Assembly (NCBI GenBank): GCA_927911745.1
Contig: CAKMQF010000067.1
Coordinates: forward strand, 1 to 41,688
Reading direction: 5' to 3'
Source of the DNA: an uncultured Gemella sp.
GTDB lineage: Bacteria > Bacillota > Bacilli > Staphylococcales > Gemellaceae
Length of the DNA stretch: 41,688 bases
Under the pieces are notes generated by a model that was given only the letters and a program-made list of their open reading frames with translations, did no database searches and was not told the origin of the DNA. The position numbers and the translations under genes were made by a program. The stretch's first letter is position 1. Each line of letters begins with the position of its first letter. Positions 30,032 through 38,934 of this stretch are shown piece after piece.

Positions 30032-31000
30032 TTATTTCCTTAGCGAGTACCTTCTATCTCTATTTTCTCCATGAGATTCCAGTAACTCATACTCAACAAA
30101 TTTCGCAATATATCTTCTAACTGTTGGCTTAGATTTTTCGATTAGTTCACAAGCTATTGCTACAGTAATATATTTCTCATTTTTCAAGTATTCTCTTATC
30201 TTTTCAAAAACATCCTGTTCTGCTTTAGACAGTTCTTTTGTCTTATCATCAGGCTCCTTATACGCCAGTAGAGTCTCTAATATGACACCTAGCATAAATT
30301 CAATAAACACTGTTGAATTATTGTTTCTGTCTGCCTGTGCTAAAGCCTTATAATACTGTTGTTGATTTTCATATATTATCGTTTCAATCGGTATCCAACT
30401 AAACAACGGATTCCAATTAGCTAATACAACATTTTGCCATAACCTTCCCATTCTTCCATTTCCATCTTCAAAGGGGTGAATCATCTCTATTTCATAATGA
30501 AATACGCAACTCTTCACAAGTGCTGGAGTGTCATCTCTACGTCCCCATTCAAATAATTCCCCCATTAAATCACCAATAAACTGAGGTCGCGCACCTAGAT
30601 GAACCATATTTCCTTGCTCATCAAAAATTCCTACATCTGAATTTCTATACTTCCCTGATTGTCCTACTATTTCTGTAGTTAATAATTTATGAGCAAGTAA
30701 AAAATCTTTCTCACTATAGGGGTCTAAATTCAATATTTTTTCATAAGCCTCATATGCATTCTTTACTTCTTTTATTTCTTTTGGATCTCCTAGAACTCTC
30801 TTCCCATCGATAATCGCTGTAATTTGCTCTATTGATAAACTATTATTCTCTATCGCTAAAGATGAGTGAATAGATTTTATTCTATTTTCTTTTCTTAAAT
30901 GTAAGTTTTTCTTTATTTCTATTTCAAGATTACCTAATACTTTAGAAATCTCTATAAGATAATTAAGAATAGTACTCGTAATGGTAAATGGTGGTTTCAT
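30032..31000 (-). CDS. Fic family protein (AMPylase-type, class II)
   Basis: 322 residues. Fic core motif HPFEDGNGRMGR at 175-186 is complete, with the catalytic histidine H175, so nucleotide transfer (usually AMP) to a hydroxyl on a target protein is expected. The inhibitory helix motif S47-xxx-E51-N52 (SLAIENN) lies N-terminal, which makes it class II and self-inhibited. A winged-helix-like domain forms the C-terminus (KYITVAIACELIEKSKPTVRRYIAKFVEYELLES). This architecture suggests DNA binding, perhaps autoregulation through the repeats at 31047-31079. No separate antitoxin gene adjoins it. Target unknown. It is intact. Start ATG 30998-31000 has TAGGAGA upstream. Confidence 0.88.
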   Translation of the reverse strand: MKPPFTITSTILNYLIEISKVLGNLEIEIKKNLHLRKENRIKSIHSSLAIENNSLSIEQITAIIDGKRVLGDPKEIKEVKNAYEAYEKILNLDPYSEKDFLLAHKLLTTEIVGQSGKYRNSDVGIFDEQGNMVHLGARPQFIGDLMGELFEWGRRDDTPALVKSCVFHYEIEMIHPFEDGNGRMGRLWQNVVLANWNPLFSWIPIETIIYENQQQYYKALAQADRNNNSTVFIEFMLGVILETLLAYKEPDDKTKELSKAEQDVFEKIREYLKNEKYITVAIACELIEKSKPTVRRYIAKFVEYELLESHGENRDRRYSLRK

Positions 31001-31028
31001 AGCCTTCTCCTATCAATGTCTTATAATT

Positions 31029-31034
31029 ATTATA
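31029..31034 (-). promoter_or_regulatory. -10 box of fic
   Basis: TATAAT (minus strand) with TGA in front, an extended -10. The position of the -35 falls in the tandem repeats at 31047-31079 and has no consensus hexamer, so an activator or repressor probably acts there. Confidence 0.6.
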
Positions 31035-31046
31035 TCATAAATAAAA

Positions 31047-31079
31047 ATTTATCGCTCATTTATCGCTCATTTATCGCTC
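31047..31079. repeat. Three perfect 11-bp tandem repeats upstream of fic
   Basis: ATTTATCGCTC repeated three times without a mismatch (31047-31057, 31058-31068, 31069-31079). The 11-bp period places each copy on the same helix face. Iteron-like operator is the best reading. Confidence 0.85.
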
Positions 31080-31138
31080 ACTTTAGAATGTAAACACCGC
31101 CTAAACATTGGTATAATAGTACTTTAAAAGAGTATAAC

Positions 31139-31175
31139 AAAACCCTAGACTTGGTTAATTCCAAATCTAGGGTTT
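31139..31175. terminator. Terminator of the ftsH operon
   Basis: AACCCTAGA-C-TTGG and CCAA-A-TCTAGGGTT flank a 6-base loop, one mismatch, with T-runs on both sides. It lies 6 bases past the ftsH stop. Confidence 0.87.
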
Positions 31176-31180
31176 ATTTT

Positions 31181-33219
31181 TTATTCTTCTTCAGAAGGTT
31201 TTTCTTTTGGTTTTTCGTCTTCTAGGTCTTTTTCTTCAACCTTTTCAACTTTATCTTCTTCGTTTTTAGCCTCTTCTTGAGCTTTTTTATCAGCTTCTTC
31301 TTTGGCTTTACGAGCTTCTTCTTCGTAGTATTTCTTATTAACTACTTTATCTAGTTGATCTGCTTCTCTTTCATCTAAGTCTTTTGGCATTTTTCCAAAT
31401 TGGTAAAGAGCAACGATTTCTTTTCTATCGATTGTTTCAACTTCAATAAGTGTTTGTGCAATAAGTTCTAATTGTTCTCTGTGAGTTTCAATAATGTGAA
31501 GAACTTTAGCGTAACATTCGTTAATAATTTTACGAACTTCGATATCGATTTCTTTCAGCATTTCTTCTGAGTAGTTACCGATACTTGAAAGTTGACGTCC
31601 ACCATATGGATCGTGGAATGGAGCTTGCATTGGTCCTACAGCATCACTCATACCATATTCTGTAACCATCGCACGAGCAATAGCTGTTACTCGTTCGAAG
31701 TCATTATGAGCTCCTGTAGATACTTCATTAAAGAAGATTTGCTCTGCAGCACGTCCACCAAGTAATCCACAGATTTTGTCGATTAAATCTGTACGAGTTT
31801 GGAAGTATTTTTCTTCTTCCGGAATCATAAGGTTATATCCACCAGCATCACCACGTGGGATAATAGTAACTTTTTGTACTTTATCAGCACTATCAAGTAC
31901 CATACCTACGATTGCGTGACCTGCTTCGTGGTAAGCTACTAAACGTTTTTCTTTTGGAGTGTATACTCTACTACGTTTCAGCTGGTCCAGCCGATTACTC
32001 TGTCCATAGCTTCGTCTAGATCTTCTTTATCGATACTAGATTTATTTTCACGAGCTGCTAATAATGCCGCTTCGTTAAGGATGTTAGCAAGATCCGCACC
32101 AGAGAATCCTGGAGTTTTTTCTGCTAATGAACGAAGGTCAACACCTTTAGCAAGTGGTTTGTTTTTAGCATGTACTTTAAGAATAGCTTCACGACCTTTT
32201 ACATCAGGTGTAGAAACTTTAATTTGTCTGTCAAAACGACCCGGTCTTCTAAGGGCGTTATCTAATACGTCAGCACGGTTAGTAGCCGCAATTACGATAA
32301 TACCTTTTTCACCATCGAATCCATCCATTTCAACAAGAAGTTGGTTAAGAGTTTGTTCACGTTCGTCATTTCCTCCACCTACTCCACTTCCACGTTTACG
32401 TCCTACAGCATCAATCTCATCGATGAAAATGATACATGGCGCATTTTTTTCAGCTTCTTTGAATAGGTCACGAACACGACTTGCCCCAACCCCTACGAAC
32501 ATCTCAACGAAGTCAGATCCTGAGATTGAGAAGAATGGTACTTTCGCCTCACCAGCTACAGCACGAGCTAGTAAAGTTTTACCAGTCCCCGGAGGCCCCT
32601 CAAGTAGGACACCTTTAGGGATTCTAGCACCCATCTTAGTGAATTTACGGTGATCTTTTAAGAACTCAACCATTTCTGCAAGTTCTTGTTTTTCTTCATC
32701 AGCTCCAGCTACATCATCAAATGTAACTTTCGCTTCTCCACCATCGATTTTTTTAGCTTTAGATTTTTGGAAGCTCATTACTTTGCCTCCACCGCCACCT
32801 TGCATTTGTGTCATAAAGAAAACTAAAACACCCATAAACAAGATAAGCGGAATAATGTTACCTAAGAATGATAGAATTGCTCCAGTTTTTTCAGCTGGTT
32901 TATATTCTACTACACTTAATTTTCCATCTTTAGCTTTTTCATTAATTTGTTTTTGTACTTCAGAATCAGATGCTGCAACTACACTCTCGAAGTTCTTATT
33001 ACCATCTGTGTAAGTACCTTTAACATTGTAGTTCTCATCTTTTCTTTGTAGACTTATTTCTTTAACCTTGTCGTCTTTAATAGTCTGAACAAGTTTAGCA
33101 TAGTCTATTTTTTCAGTTGTCCCAGGTAAGTCTTGCTGCCAATATGCAAATAATCCAATCGCGATTACGATTAATGCAAGCATACCAAGGATAGGGTTTT
33201 GCCTTTTTTTATTATTCAT
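31181..33219 (-). CDS. ftsH: ATP-dependent zinc metalloprotease FtsH (frameshifted)
   Basis: Membrane-bound AAA protease that degrades damaged or regulatory membrane proteins as a hexamer. Order: TM helix (about 9-27), periplasmic domain, second TM helix, AAA module with [23 protein letters not shown] and the second region of homology ([19 protein letters not shown]), then the zinc protease domain. The frame is lost at MDRVIGWTS. The zinc motif HEAGH (about 31941-31955) lies between the two long open stretches, in the frame of the C-terminal part. The usual RVIGGPAKRSR would be restored by removing a T and a G near 31971-31983; a single missing base is the other option. Repaired length is about 678. 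The tail is rich in E and K. It is last in the S1-tilS-hpt-ftsH operon. Confidence 0.95.
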
Positions 33220-33319
33220 ATAGACAATCTTCCTCCTATCATTTTTCTAAACATAATTTATTTTACCATATATAACTAAAGTTTGACTAATATTTTGACC
33301 TTTTTTGATTAAAATATTA

Positions 33320-33864
33320 TTATGAATAAATTTCTTCTTTTAGAATACCGATATAAGGTAAGTTTCTATATCTTTCATCATAGTCTAAACCAAATCCTAC
33401 AAGGAATTCATTTGGTGAAACTATACCGATGTAATCAGCTTCAACATCAACTACACGAGTTTCTGGTTTATCTACTAGTGAAGCACATGCTACTGAAGCA
33501 ACATTTCTTTCTTTTAAGTTTCGATAAGCGCTTTAAGCGTTCTTCCTGTATCTACAATATCTTCAACGATAATTACGTGACGTCCTTCAATATCCATTCC
33601 GCAATCTTTTTTGATTTTGATTACACCAGAAGATTCAGTTCCTCCGTGGTAACTAGATACATCCATAAAATCAGTAACTACATGAATGTCAATGTGTTTT
33701 AAAAGTTCTGCCATAAAAGGTAATGCCCCTTTTAATGTACAAATTAGAACAGGACATTTATCTTTATAATCCTCTTCAATTTGTTTAGCGATTCTTTTAC
33801 TAGCAACAACGATGTCCTCGTGTGTAAATAGAACTTTCTCGATATCTTTTAATAAATTTTCCAC
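33320..33864 (-). CDS. hpt: Hypoxanthine phosphoribosyltransferase (one frameshift)
   Basis: Purine salvage: hypoxanthine or guanine plus PRPP to IMP or GMP. The PRPP-binding signature [17 protein letters not shown] is complete. The frame then stops at IET. One missing T in ACTTAAAAG near 33527 restores [21 protein letters not shown], then [30 protein letters not shown], to a TAA at 33320-33322. This gives 181 residues, the family norm. The DYIGI...[10 protein letters not shown] ending holds the purine-contacting residues. The start ATG 33862-33864 is 4 bases after the tilS stop, so they are coupled. In Bacillus and relatives HprT also binds TilS and stimulates ftsH, consistent with this gene order. 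Confidence 0.94.
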
Positions 33865-33868
33865 TGTT

Positions 33869-35184
33869 TTATCCTTTCGTGTTTATATAATAATCATATT
33901 TTTTGTTTTTGTTGACTTTAGTATTTATTCCTAAAACTCCTAAAACCCCATCTTTGTTGCGAATTACTGGAAGTTTGTCTCTAAGTTCCTTGGGAATCTT
34001 TTCATCGATAAAAAGGCGTGAAAGTTTTTTGCTAACCTTGCCTCTTTGAATCCGATCGCCATCCCTCTTAGTCGTAACTATTAAAGGCAAATCTCCTTTA
34101 TTGAATCCAACCTCAGATGAGTTGTTTGTCGTTGTTATTAGAAAATTACTATGATGAAATGTATAAACTTTATTAATATCCACTTCATCTATTATTAATT
34201 CTATCTTATCATTATAACATTTTTTTTCGATTTTATGAATATAAATACTATTATATTCGCTAATAATTTTTAAATTATTTTTCAAATCATAACTTTTATT
34301 GTTATTTTTACTTTTTAAGTCTTCTATTATTGTAAAAAGAGCCCTTTGTTTCACATCAAAAATACCAAAATTATTTGCTAATATATCTCTTAGCAAGAAA
34401 TAAATTTCTTCTTTGGTATTTTTTAATAATTTTTCTTTATCTAATTTGACTTTATCTTCTTCTAGTAAAATCACATAGTCATTTTTATCCTCTAATACTT
34501 TATTTTTCAACTCAGTATTAATATTTTGGTAATAACTAGAAAAATTAATCAAATTATCAAAACTCGCAGCATTTACATCGTTTAACAATGGTACAATGTT
34601 ATGCCTTATATTATTCCTTGTATAATCAGTATCGAAGTTTGTTGAATCAACATAGTATTTTAAGTCATTTTTCTCAGCATACTGCTCAAGATCTATTTTT
34701 AATACATTTAATAATGGACGATAAACTTCTAGCTTACCAATAGTTGTCTTCTCTTCTATCATCAAGTTATAATCCATACTACGTCCACTAAGTAGTCTCA
34801 TAAGGATATTTTCTACTGATCATTTTTGTGATGAGCAGTTATTAACTTCACACCACCTTCTAATGAAGACATCTCCTCAAAGGCTTCATAACGTAGTTTC
34901 CTTGCGAGCATTTCCTCTGATGTGTGACTATCTCTTATCAGATCTTTCATATTCAGCTCTTTTTTGTAAAACTTAACATTATAGTTTTTGACAAAATTCT
35001 CTACGAACTCGGCTTCTTCATAAGACTGTTCTCTTAGACCATGATTGATATGGAACGCCACTAATTCTTTATAACTCTCTTTGTACTCTGTAACAAGTAG
35101 ATGAAATAAAGCTATAGAATCCACTCCTCCTGACAGACCTAGTGCTATTTTATCAGTTTTTTGCCATAAAATATTAATGTCCAT
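33869..35184 (-). CDS. tilS: tRNA(Ile)-lysidine synthase TilS (one frameshift)
   Basis: Essential N-type ATP pyrophosphatase that converts the wobble cytidine of tRNA-Ile(CAU) to lysidine. The PP-loop SGGVDS is at residues 19-24 (LGLSGGVDSIALFHLL). The frame breaks after TAHHKNDQ. One missing G near 34812 restores QVENILMRLLSGRSMDYNLM, giving 438 residues. Later motifs: VYRPLLNV, YVDSTNFDTDYTRNNIRHNIVPLL, and the C-terminal domain with KRDGDRIQRGKVSKKLSRLFIDEKIPKELRDKLPV. Its start overlaps the end of the S1 gene by 11 bases. Identity is certain from the PP-loop and the TxxTRNxIRH segment. Confidence 0.94.
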
Positions 35185-35786
35185 CTAGATAACCTCTCTC
35201 CTGAAGACCTTTCTTAATTTTTTCGAACTTAACTTCAGCTTGCTTTGTCGTCGCAATAATATCTTCTAATAATCCTTCTGGCGCTGGAGGAATCTCTTTT
35301 TTCTCCTCTTTCTCCTCAGATAGCTCAGTAATATTACTCTTCTTACCTTTCCCTACAGAAATCTTCATATTTCCTATGTATTGAAGTTTTTTCAAGTCTT
35401 TTAGAGTTTTTGTCTCCTGTTTAGGCTCCCGATTTTCTTCCTGCGCCTCTTGTTTTTTCTGAACTTCAGGTTGTTCTTTAACTTCTTTTTAATCGGTGAT
35501 TTTGGTTTATTTTTCTTTTTGTTCTGTTTTTCCTTAGAGTTTTTCTCTACTTTTTTCTTCTCACCTTCTGCTTGTTTCAACTCTTTTTGTGTCAAAATCA
35601 CTAAAGAATTCTTTGTACTTTTCTCCTCGGCTTTAATAACAAACCAACAGAAAAAATCTCTTCTAGCTTTTTCTTTTTACCTATAAACATATTTTCCTTT
35701 GGTAAAAATGCATCTTTGCCATTCTCTAGCTTTATATATAATCCTTTACTTTCAACTTTCGTTACCTTACCTGCAACTTTACTCAT
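35174..35786 (-). CDS. S1-domain RNA-binding protein, YabR-like (two frameshifts)
   Basis: 204 residues after repair. The N-terminal S1 fold is MSKVAGKVTKVESKGLYIKLENGKDAFLPKEN with a later SVGFVIKAEEKSTKNSLVILTQKEL. It is followed by a long low-complexity lysine/glutamate/proline middle part and a short C-terminal helix (LLEDIIATTKQAEVKFEKIKKGLQERGYLDGH). Breaks: missing T near 35643 and missing A near 35488. Both repaired joins read through, and 613 plus 2 bases makes 205 codons. Position just before tilS matches the Bacillus divIC-yabR-tilS-hprT-ftsH order, so a YabR-like general-stress or ribosome-linked role is likely. The charged middle is longer than in Bacillus YabR. divIC itself is not present upstream. 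Confidence 0.8.
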
Positions 35787-35874
35787 TTAATCACCTCACT
35801 ATCAATTTAGATGTAAACTATGTAATCTTAATAGTTTAAACCTCTTAAATCATTCCTATTTATTTCACTTAAAT

Positions 35875-35903
35875 ATTATACCACACTATATTCATCTATT
35901 GAA
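35875..35903 (-). promoter_or_regulatory. Promoter of the S1-tilS-hpt-ftsH operon
   Basis: TTCAAT (35898-35903, minus strand), 17-base spacer, TATAAT (35875-35880) with an extended TGG in front. It lies about 90 bases before the S1 start. Confidence 0.7.
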
Positions 35904-35954
35904 ATAGCAAAGACAATCCGAGGTAATAATATACCTACAACCTAATCCCCGATA

Positions 35955-36077
35955 ACTAAAAAAACACCAACTTCAAAAAGTTATTCTTCCTGAAATCAGC
36001 GCTCAATTATTAAATCTTCTTCTAAATAGTGTTATGTTAACTATCTTTAGTAAAAAACACTACTAACCTTTATTATA
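35955..36077 (-). ncRNA. Possible short transcript upstream of the S1 operon
   Basis: A second extended -10 TGGTATAAT lies at 36072-36080 on the minus strand. A small AACTT/GAAGTT-type stem with TTTTTTT follows at about 35955-35980. Either a small RNA of roughly 100 bases or an upstream promoter with an attenuator. No coding sequence fits. Weak. Confidence 0.25.
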
Positions 36078-36145
36078 CCATAAAAATAAACTTTTTATCA
36101 GTCTTTAATTTTTAAACTTTTTATGTTATGTTAAAAGTTACTAAA

Positions 36146-36203
36146 GGGGCTGACTCGACAAAATTTTGTTTCTGAAGAGATTATAATTTTTGAGCCACTC
36201 CCT
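36146..36203. repeat. Hairpin repeat A with TGACTCGACAAAAT motif
   Basis: GGGGCTGACTC (from 36146) pairs imperfectly with GAGCCACTCCC (to about 36203). It contains a 23-base motif at 36151-36173 that recurs with one change at 36531-36553. It lies upstream of the small gene at 36246. The remaining gap 36078-36145 shows nothing clear. Confidence 0.6.
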
Positions 36204-36245
36204 ATTCATAGTAAATACGCAATACGCGATTTTAGGGAGGTCACT

Positions 36246-36466
36246 ATGTTAAACGCAGAAAAAAATCAAAAAAAATCAAAAAAAGATATTACATATTTCT
36301 AGTATTCTATTTATTATTTGGTGCTGCATTCTATTTCTTGTTTGATGGATTTGATGGAGTATTTGGTCCAGATTTTAAACAAAAACACAAAATCATAATA
36401 TTTGTGATTAATTTTCTTTGTAGTAGTTTACCTATAGTGTTAGCTTTGGTTATAAATACTATATAG
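36246..36466 (+). CDS. Small two-helix membrane protein (one frameshift)
   Basis: ATG 36246 follows TTAGGGAGG, a strong ribosome site. The frame stops at once after MLNAEKNQKKSKKDITYF. Adding one A to the A7 run near 36283 gives 73 residues: a lysine-rich start, a helix (YYIFLVFYLLFGAAFYFLF), a short loop DGFDGVFGPDFKQKHK, and a second helix (IIIFVINFLCSSLPIVLALVI), ending at TAG 36464-36466. I do not recognise the family. It is flanked by related hairpin repeats at 36146-36203 and 36520-36588 and is oriented against both neighbouring operons, so it is an isolated insertion-like unit. A small membrane regulator or transporter subunit are possibilities only. Confidence 0.6.
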
Positions 36467-36519
36467 AGTAAAAAAAACTAAAAAACATAGAAAAAATAAA
36501 AAATAACACTCTCTAAAAC

Positions 36520-36588
36520 TAGCTAGCGAGTGACTCGACAAAATCTTGTTTCTTAGAAATCAAGATTCCCGCGTCATTCCTATAGCTA
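36520..36588. repeat. Hairpin repeat B
   Basis: Nested stem: TAGCTA (36520-36525) with TAGCTA (36583-36588), TGAC with GTCA, and perfect AATCTTG/CAAGATT inside. Contains the shared motif 36531-36553, 22 of 23 bases identical to repeat A. It follows the small gene, but no T-run is present, so it is not a standard terminator. Confidence 0.65.
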
Positions 36589-36590
36589 AA

Positions 36591-36631
36591 AAGGGCCGAC
36601 TCAAAATCACTTTTTGATCGTCCTTCTTTTT
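36591..36631 (+). terminator. Terminator between the small gene and the converging CapD-like gene
   Basis: AAGG-CGACTCAAAA type arm (36591-36606) pairs with TTTTTGATCGTCCTT (36611-36625), with mismatches, followed by CTTTTTAT on plus. It overlaps the CapD-like stop. Confidence 0.6.
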
Positions 36632-38500
36632 ATCCGTTATAACAATTTATTATTTCAAATAACTTGCTACGAATTTCTTCATTTGTTGAATGTCCTAGCA
36701 TTGATTTTAACTCTACTAGTTTTTTATCTAACTCCTCAACGTCAATATCTAAGGTTGTATTTTTATAAATCATTTTGTTATCTGTCTTTTCACTGCTTTC
36801 GTAATCAAGCGATAACTCTTCATACATTTTCTCACCAGGTCTTAACCCAATTTCTTCGATGTCTATATCTTTATATGGTTCTAATCCTGATAGTTTAATT
36901 AAGTTTGTCGCAAGATCTATAATTTTTACAGGTTCTCCCATGTCTAATAGGAAGATTTCCCCTTCACTTGCGTAATATCCAGCTTGTAGTACTAATTGTG
37001 CCGCTTCTGGAATCGTCATAAAGTAACGAATAATATTTCTATGTGTAATTGTAATAGGTCCACCTTTTTTAATCTGTTCTTTAAAAATAGGAATAACTGA
37101 ACCATTTGAACCTAATACATTACCAAATCTAACTGCAGCAAATTTCGTTTTATACTTATTACCTTTTGATTGTAAGATAATCTCTGTTAGACGTTTTGAA
37201 GCACCCATCGCATTAGTTGGATTTACCGCCTTGTCAGTAGAAATCATAATAAATCTTTCTACTTCTTTTTCAATGGCTACATCCATAACATTCTTTGTCC
37301 CAAAGACATTATTTTTTATAGCTTCTTGTGGACGACGTTCCATTAAAGGTACGTGTTTATGAGCTGCAGCATGGAATACAACGTTCGGTTTATACTTATC
37401 AAATACCTCAGCTAAAGCATCTTTCTCACGAATACTTACTATTTCAGAGATATAGCTTATATCATCATAATCCTTACTATGTGATTTTTCAAAATCTAAA
37501 TCACGCTCTAGCATGTATAAGGCATTCTCGTTAACATCTACTAAAACAAGTTGACTAGGTTTGAATTTGAATATTTCTCTTACGATCTGGCTTCCAATCG
37601 AACCACCAGCACCAGTAACAAGGATACTCTTTCCTCTAATATAAGAACGAATCTCCCCTTGAGAAAGCTTCACTTCTCCACGTCCTAATAAGTCTTCGAT
37701 TGATACATCTTTCAAGTGTTTAGAAATACTCTCCCCGTCTTCTACAGCAACACCAGAACTCATTACCTTAACACTAACATTAGCTTCTTTCAGAACGTTT
37801 AATATTCTATTTTTATTATAAGCACTAATCGAAGGAATCGCCAAGAATACTTGCTCTACTTCATATTTCGGAATAAGTTTTAGTATTTCATAAGTTGTAC
37901 CAACTACTGTAACACCACTGATTACAGAATTTTTCGATTATCATCTATAAGACCAACTACATTCGCACGGAAAATATTATTTTTAGATAACTCTTTTAAT
38001 AATATGTATCCCGCATCTCCTGCACCGATAATAAATGTATTCTTATAAGTACTAGCACCATACTTACCAGCTTCTCTTTCACGTAAGGCACGATATAACA
38101 TTCTTGTAAACATCATACCCGCTATAATTAATAAAGGTGAAAAGATAGCAAATCTAACATTTGAGAATGTATCAGGTAACATATACTGATAAAGTATACT
38201 CGTAATCAAGTCCCCTAGAACTACTGAAATACAAATATTTACTATCTCATTAACACCTAAGTATGACCATAATGATTTATTAGTACCAAATAAATAAAAA
38301 CTAATTGTATATATAACAAGTGAAATCACTAGAAATTCTAATATCTCAATATAGTGGTCATTTAACATAGCAAATGGATTTGATGCCTTACCTAAAAATA
38401 TCGATGCTACTACACCTAATGCAACCGTCAATAAATCCAGTAACATTATAAGTTTAAATCTATGATTTATATATATTTTTGATGAAAATAGTCTATCCAT
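36630..38500 (-). CDS. Membrane-bound UDP-sugar 4,6-dehydratase, CapD/WbpM type (one frameshift)
   Basis: Polysaccharide-type nucleotide-sugar dehydratase, about 623 residues from the preferred start. Four membrane helices fill the first 140 residues. A CoA-binding-like Rossmann domain follows (NTFIIGAGDAGYILLKELSKN...VGLIDDN). The catalytic SDR domain begins ILVTGAGGSIGSQIVREIF, with the acidic NAD-site LVLVDVNENALYMLERDL, FHAAAHKHVPLMER, and STDKAVNPTNAMGASKRLTE. The YxxxK of ordinary SDRs is MxxxK here, which marks 4,6-dehydratases of this branch. One missing A near 37938 restores DDNRKNSVISGVTVVGTT. The start ATG 38498-38500 has AGGAG at proper spacing; an upstream in-frame ATG at 38530 does not. 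No glycosyltransferase neighbours are present. Product probably UDP-4-keto-6-deoxy-GlcNAc. Confidence 0.88.
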
Positions 38501-38539
38501 AACATCTCCTACAAATTTACCAAAGAGCATTAGGGTCGA

Positions 38540-38620
38540 CTAAACCCAAATCCTAAGTAATCACAATAGTTTACCCATATCTAAACATCTAATAAAGATG
38601 TTTGTGACAATTAATAAACT
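38540..38620 (-). promoter_or_regulatory. Structured leader upstream of the CapD-like gene
   Basis: On the minus strand AAACATCT and AGATGTTT form a perfect 8-bp hairpin. Outside it TAGTTTA/TAAACTA and TGTCACAA/TTGTGA arms can pair. The span 38501-38680 has no gene. A leader with regulatory folding is possible. Confidence 0.4.
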
Positions 38621-38624
38621 ATGT

Positions 38625-38662
38625 GGGGAAGAACTCGAAAAAAACATTTTCGAGTCGCTCCC
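38625..38662 (-). terminator. Terminator-like hairpin after the cdaA operon
   Basis: ACTCGAAAA and TTTTCGAGT (with outer GGG/CCC) form a long stem at 38625-38662, 18 bases past the stop of the 83-residue gene. The T-run lies inside the loop, not after the stem, which is atypical. It shares ACTCGAAAA with the hairpins at 9002 and 36.1-36.6 kb. Confidence 0.55.
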
Positions 38663-38680
38663 TCAGCTCTTTTACATATT

Positions 38681-38932
38681 TTAAAACAATCTATAACCAA
38701 AGTAACATGTTGCAGCAATAATAATACATAATATCAAAATGCTGATTTTTCTAGTTTCCTTGATTACTTTTATCTCTACTATTTTTTGAACTATTAATAT
38801 AGTTATAGCTACGAAAATCGCAGTAGTCTTAATCCTTTGATTTTCTATAAACATTGTCGCAATTATTATAGCTAAACTAAAAACTGTAATAAGCATATTA
38901 ACAGCCATAAATATTAATTTTTTATCCGCCAT
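38681..38932 (-). CDS. Small membrane protein after ybbR
   Basis: 83 residues with three hydrophobic segments (about 7-28, 37-55 and 62-81). The second is bounded by NQRIKTT and the lysine-rich VEIKVIKETRKIS. The start MADKK at 38930-38932 lies 2 bases before the ybbR stop, so translation is coupled. I do not recognise the family. It occupies the place where glmM usually follows cdaA and ybbR. The partner link to c-di-AMP signalling is only inferred from position. It is intact. Confidence 0.7.
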   Translation of the reverse strand: MADKKLIFMAVNMLITVFSLAIIIATMFIENQRIKTTAIFVAITILIVQKIVEIKVIKETRKISILILCIIIAATCYFGYRLF

Positions 38933-38934
38933 AA

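Noticed and set aside
30032..31000. Fic-antitoxin pair
   Set aside because: The inhibitory helix is inside the same protein (SLAIENN), and no small partner gene is adjacent.
31047..31079. CRISPR-like or plasmid-origin reading of the 11-bp tandem repeats
   Set aside because: The repeats are contiguous with no spacers, only three copies, and no Cas or Rep gene is near. A promoter operator fits better.
31081..31175. Tiny plus-strand RNA from TATAAT at 31112 to the ftsH terminator
   Set aside because: No -35 and only about 55 bases to the stem. The hairpin is fully explained as the ftsH terminator.
32081..32653. 190-residue plus-strand open frame inside ftsH
   Set aside because: It is the mirror of the conserved AAA module, rich in Ser/Arg/Pro as expected from an antisense frame, with no family resemblance.
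36614..36898. 94-residue plus-strand hydrophobic frame antisense to the CapD-like gene
   Set aside because: It overlaps conserved coding sequence and has no start signal. Hydrophobicity comes from the complement.
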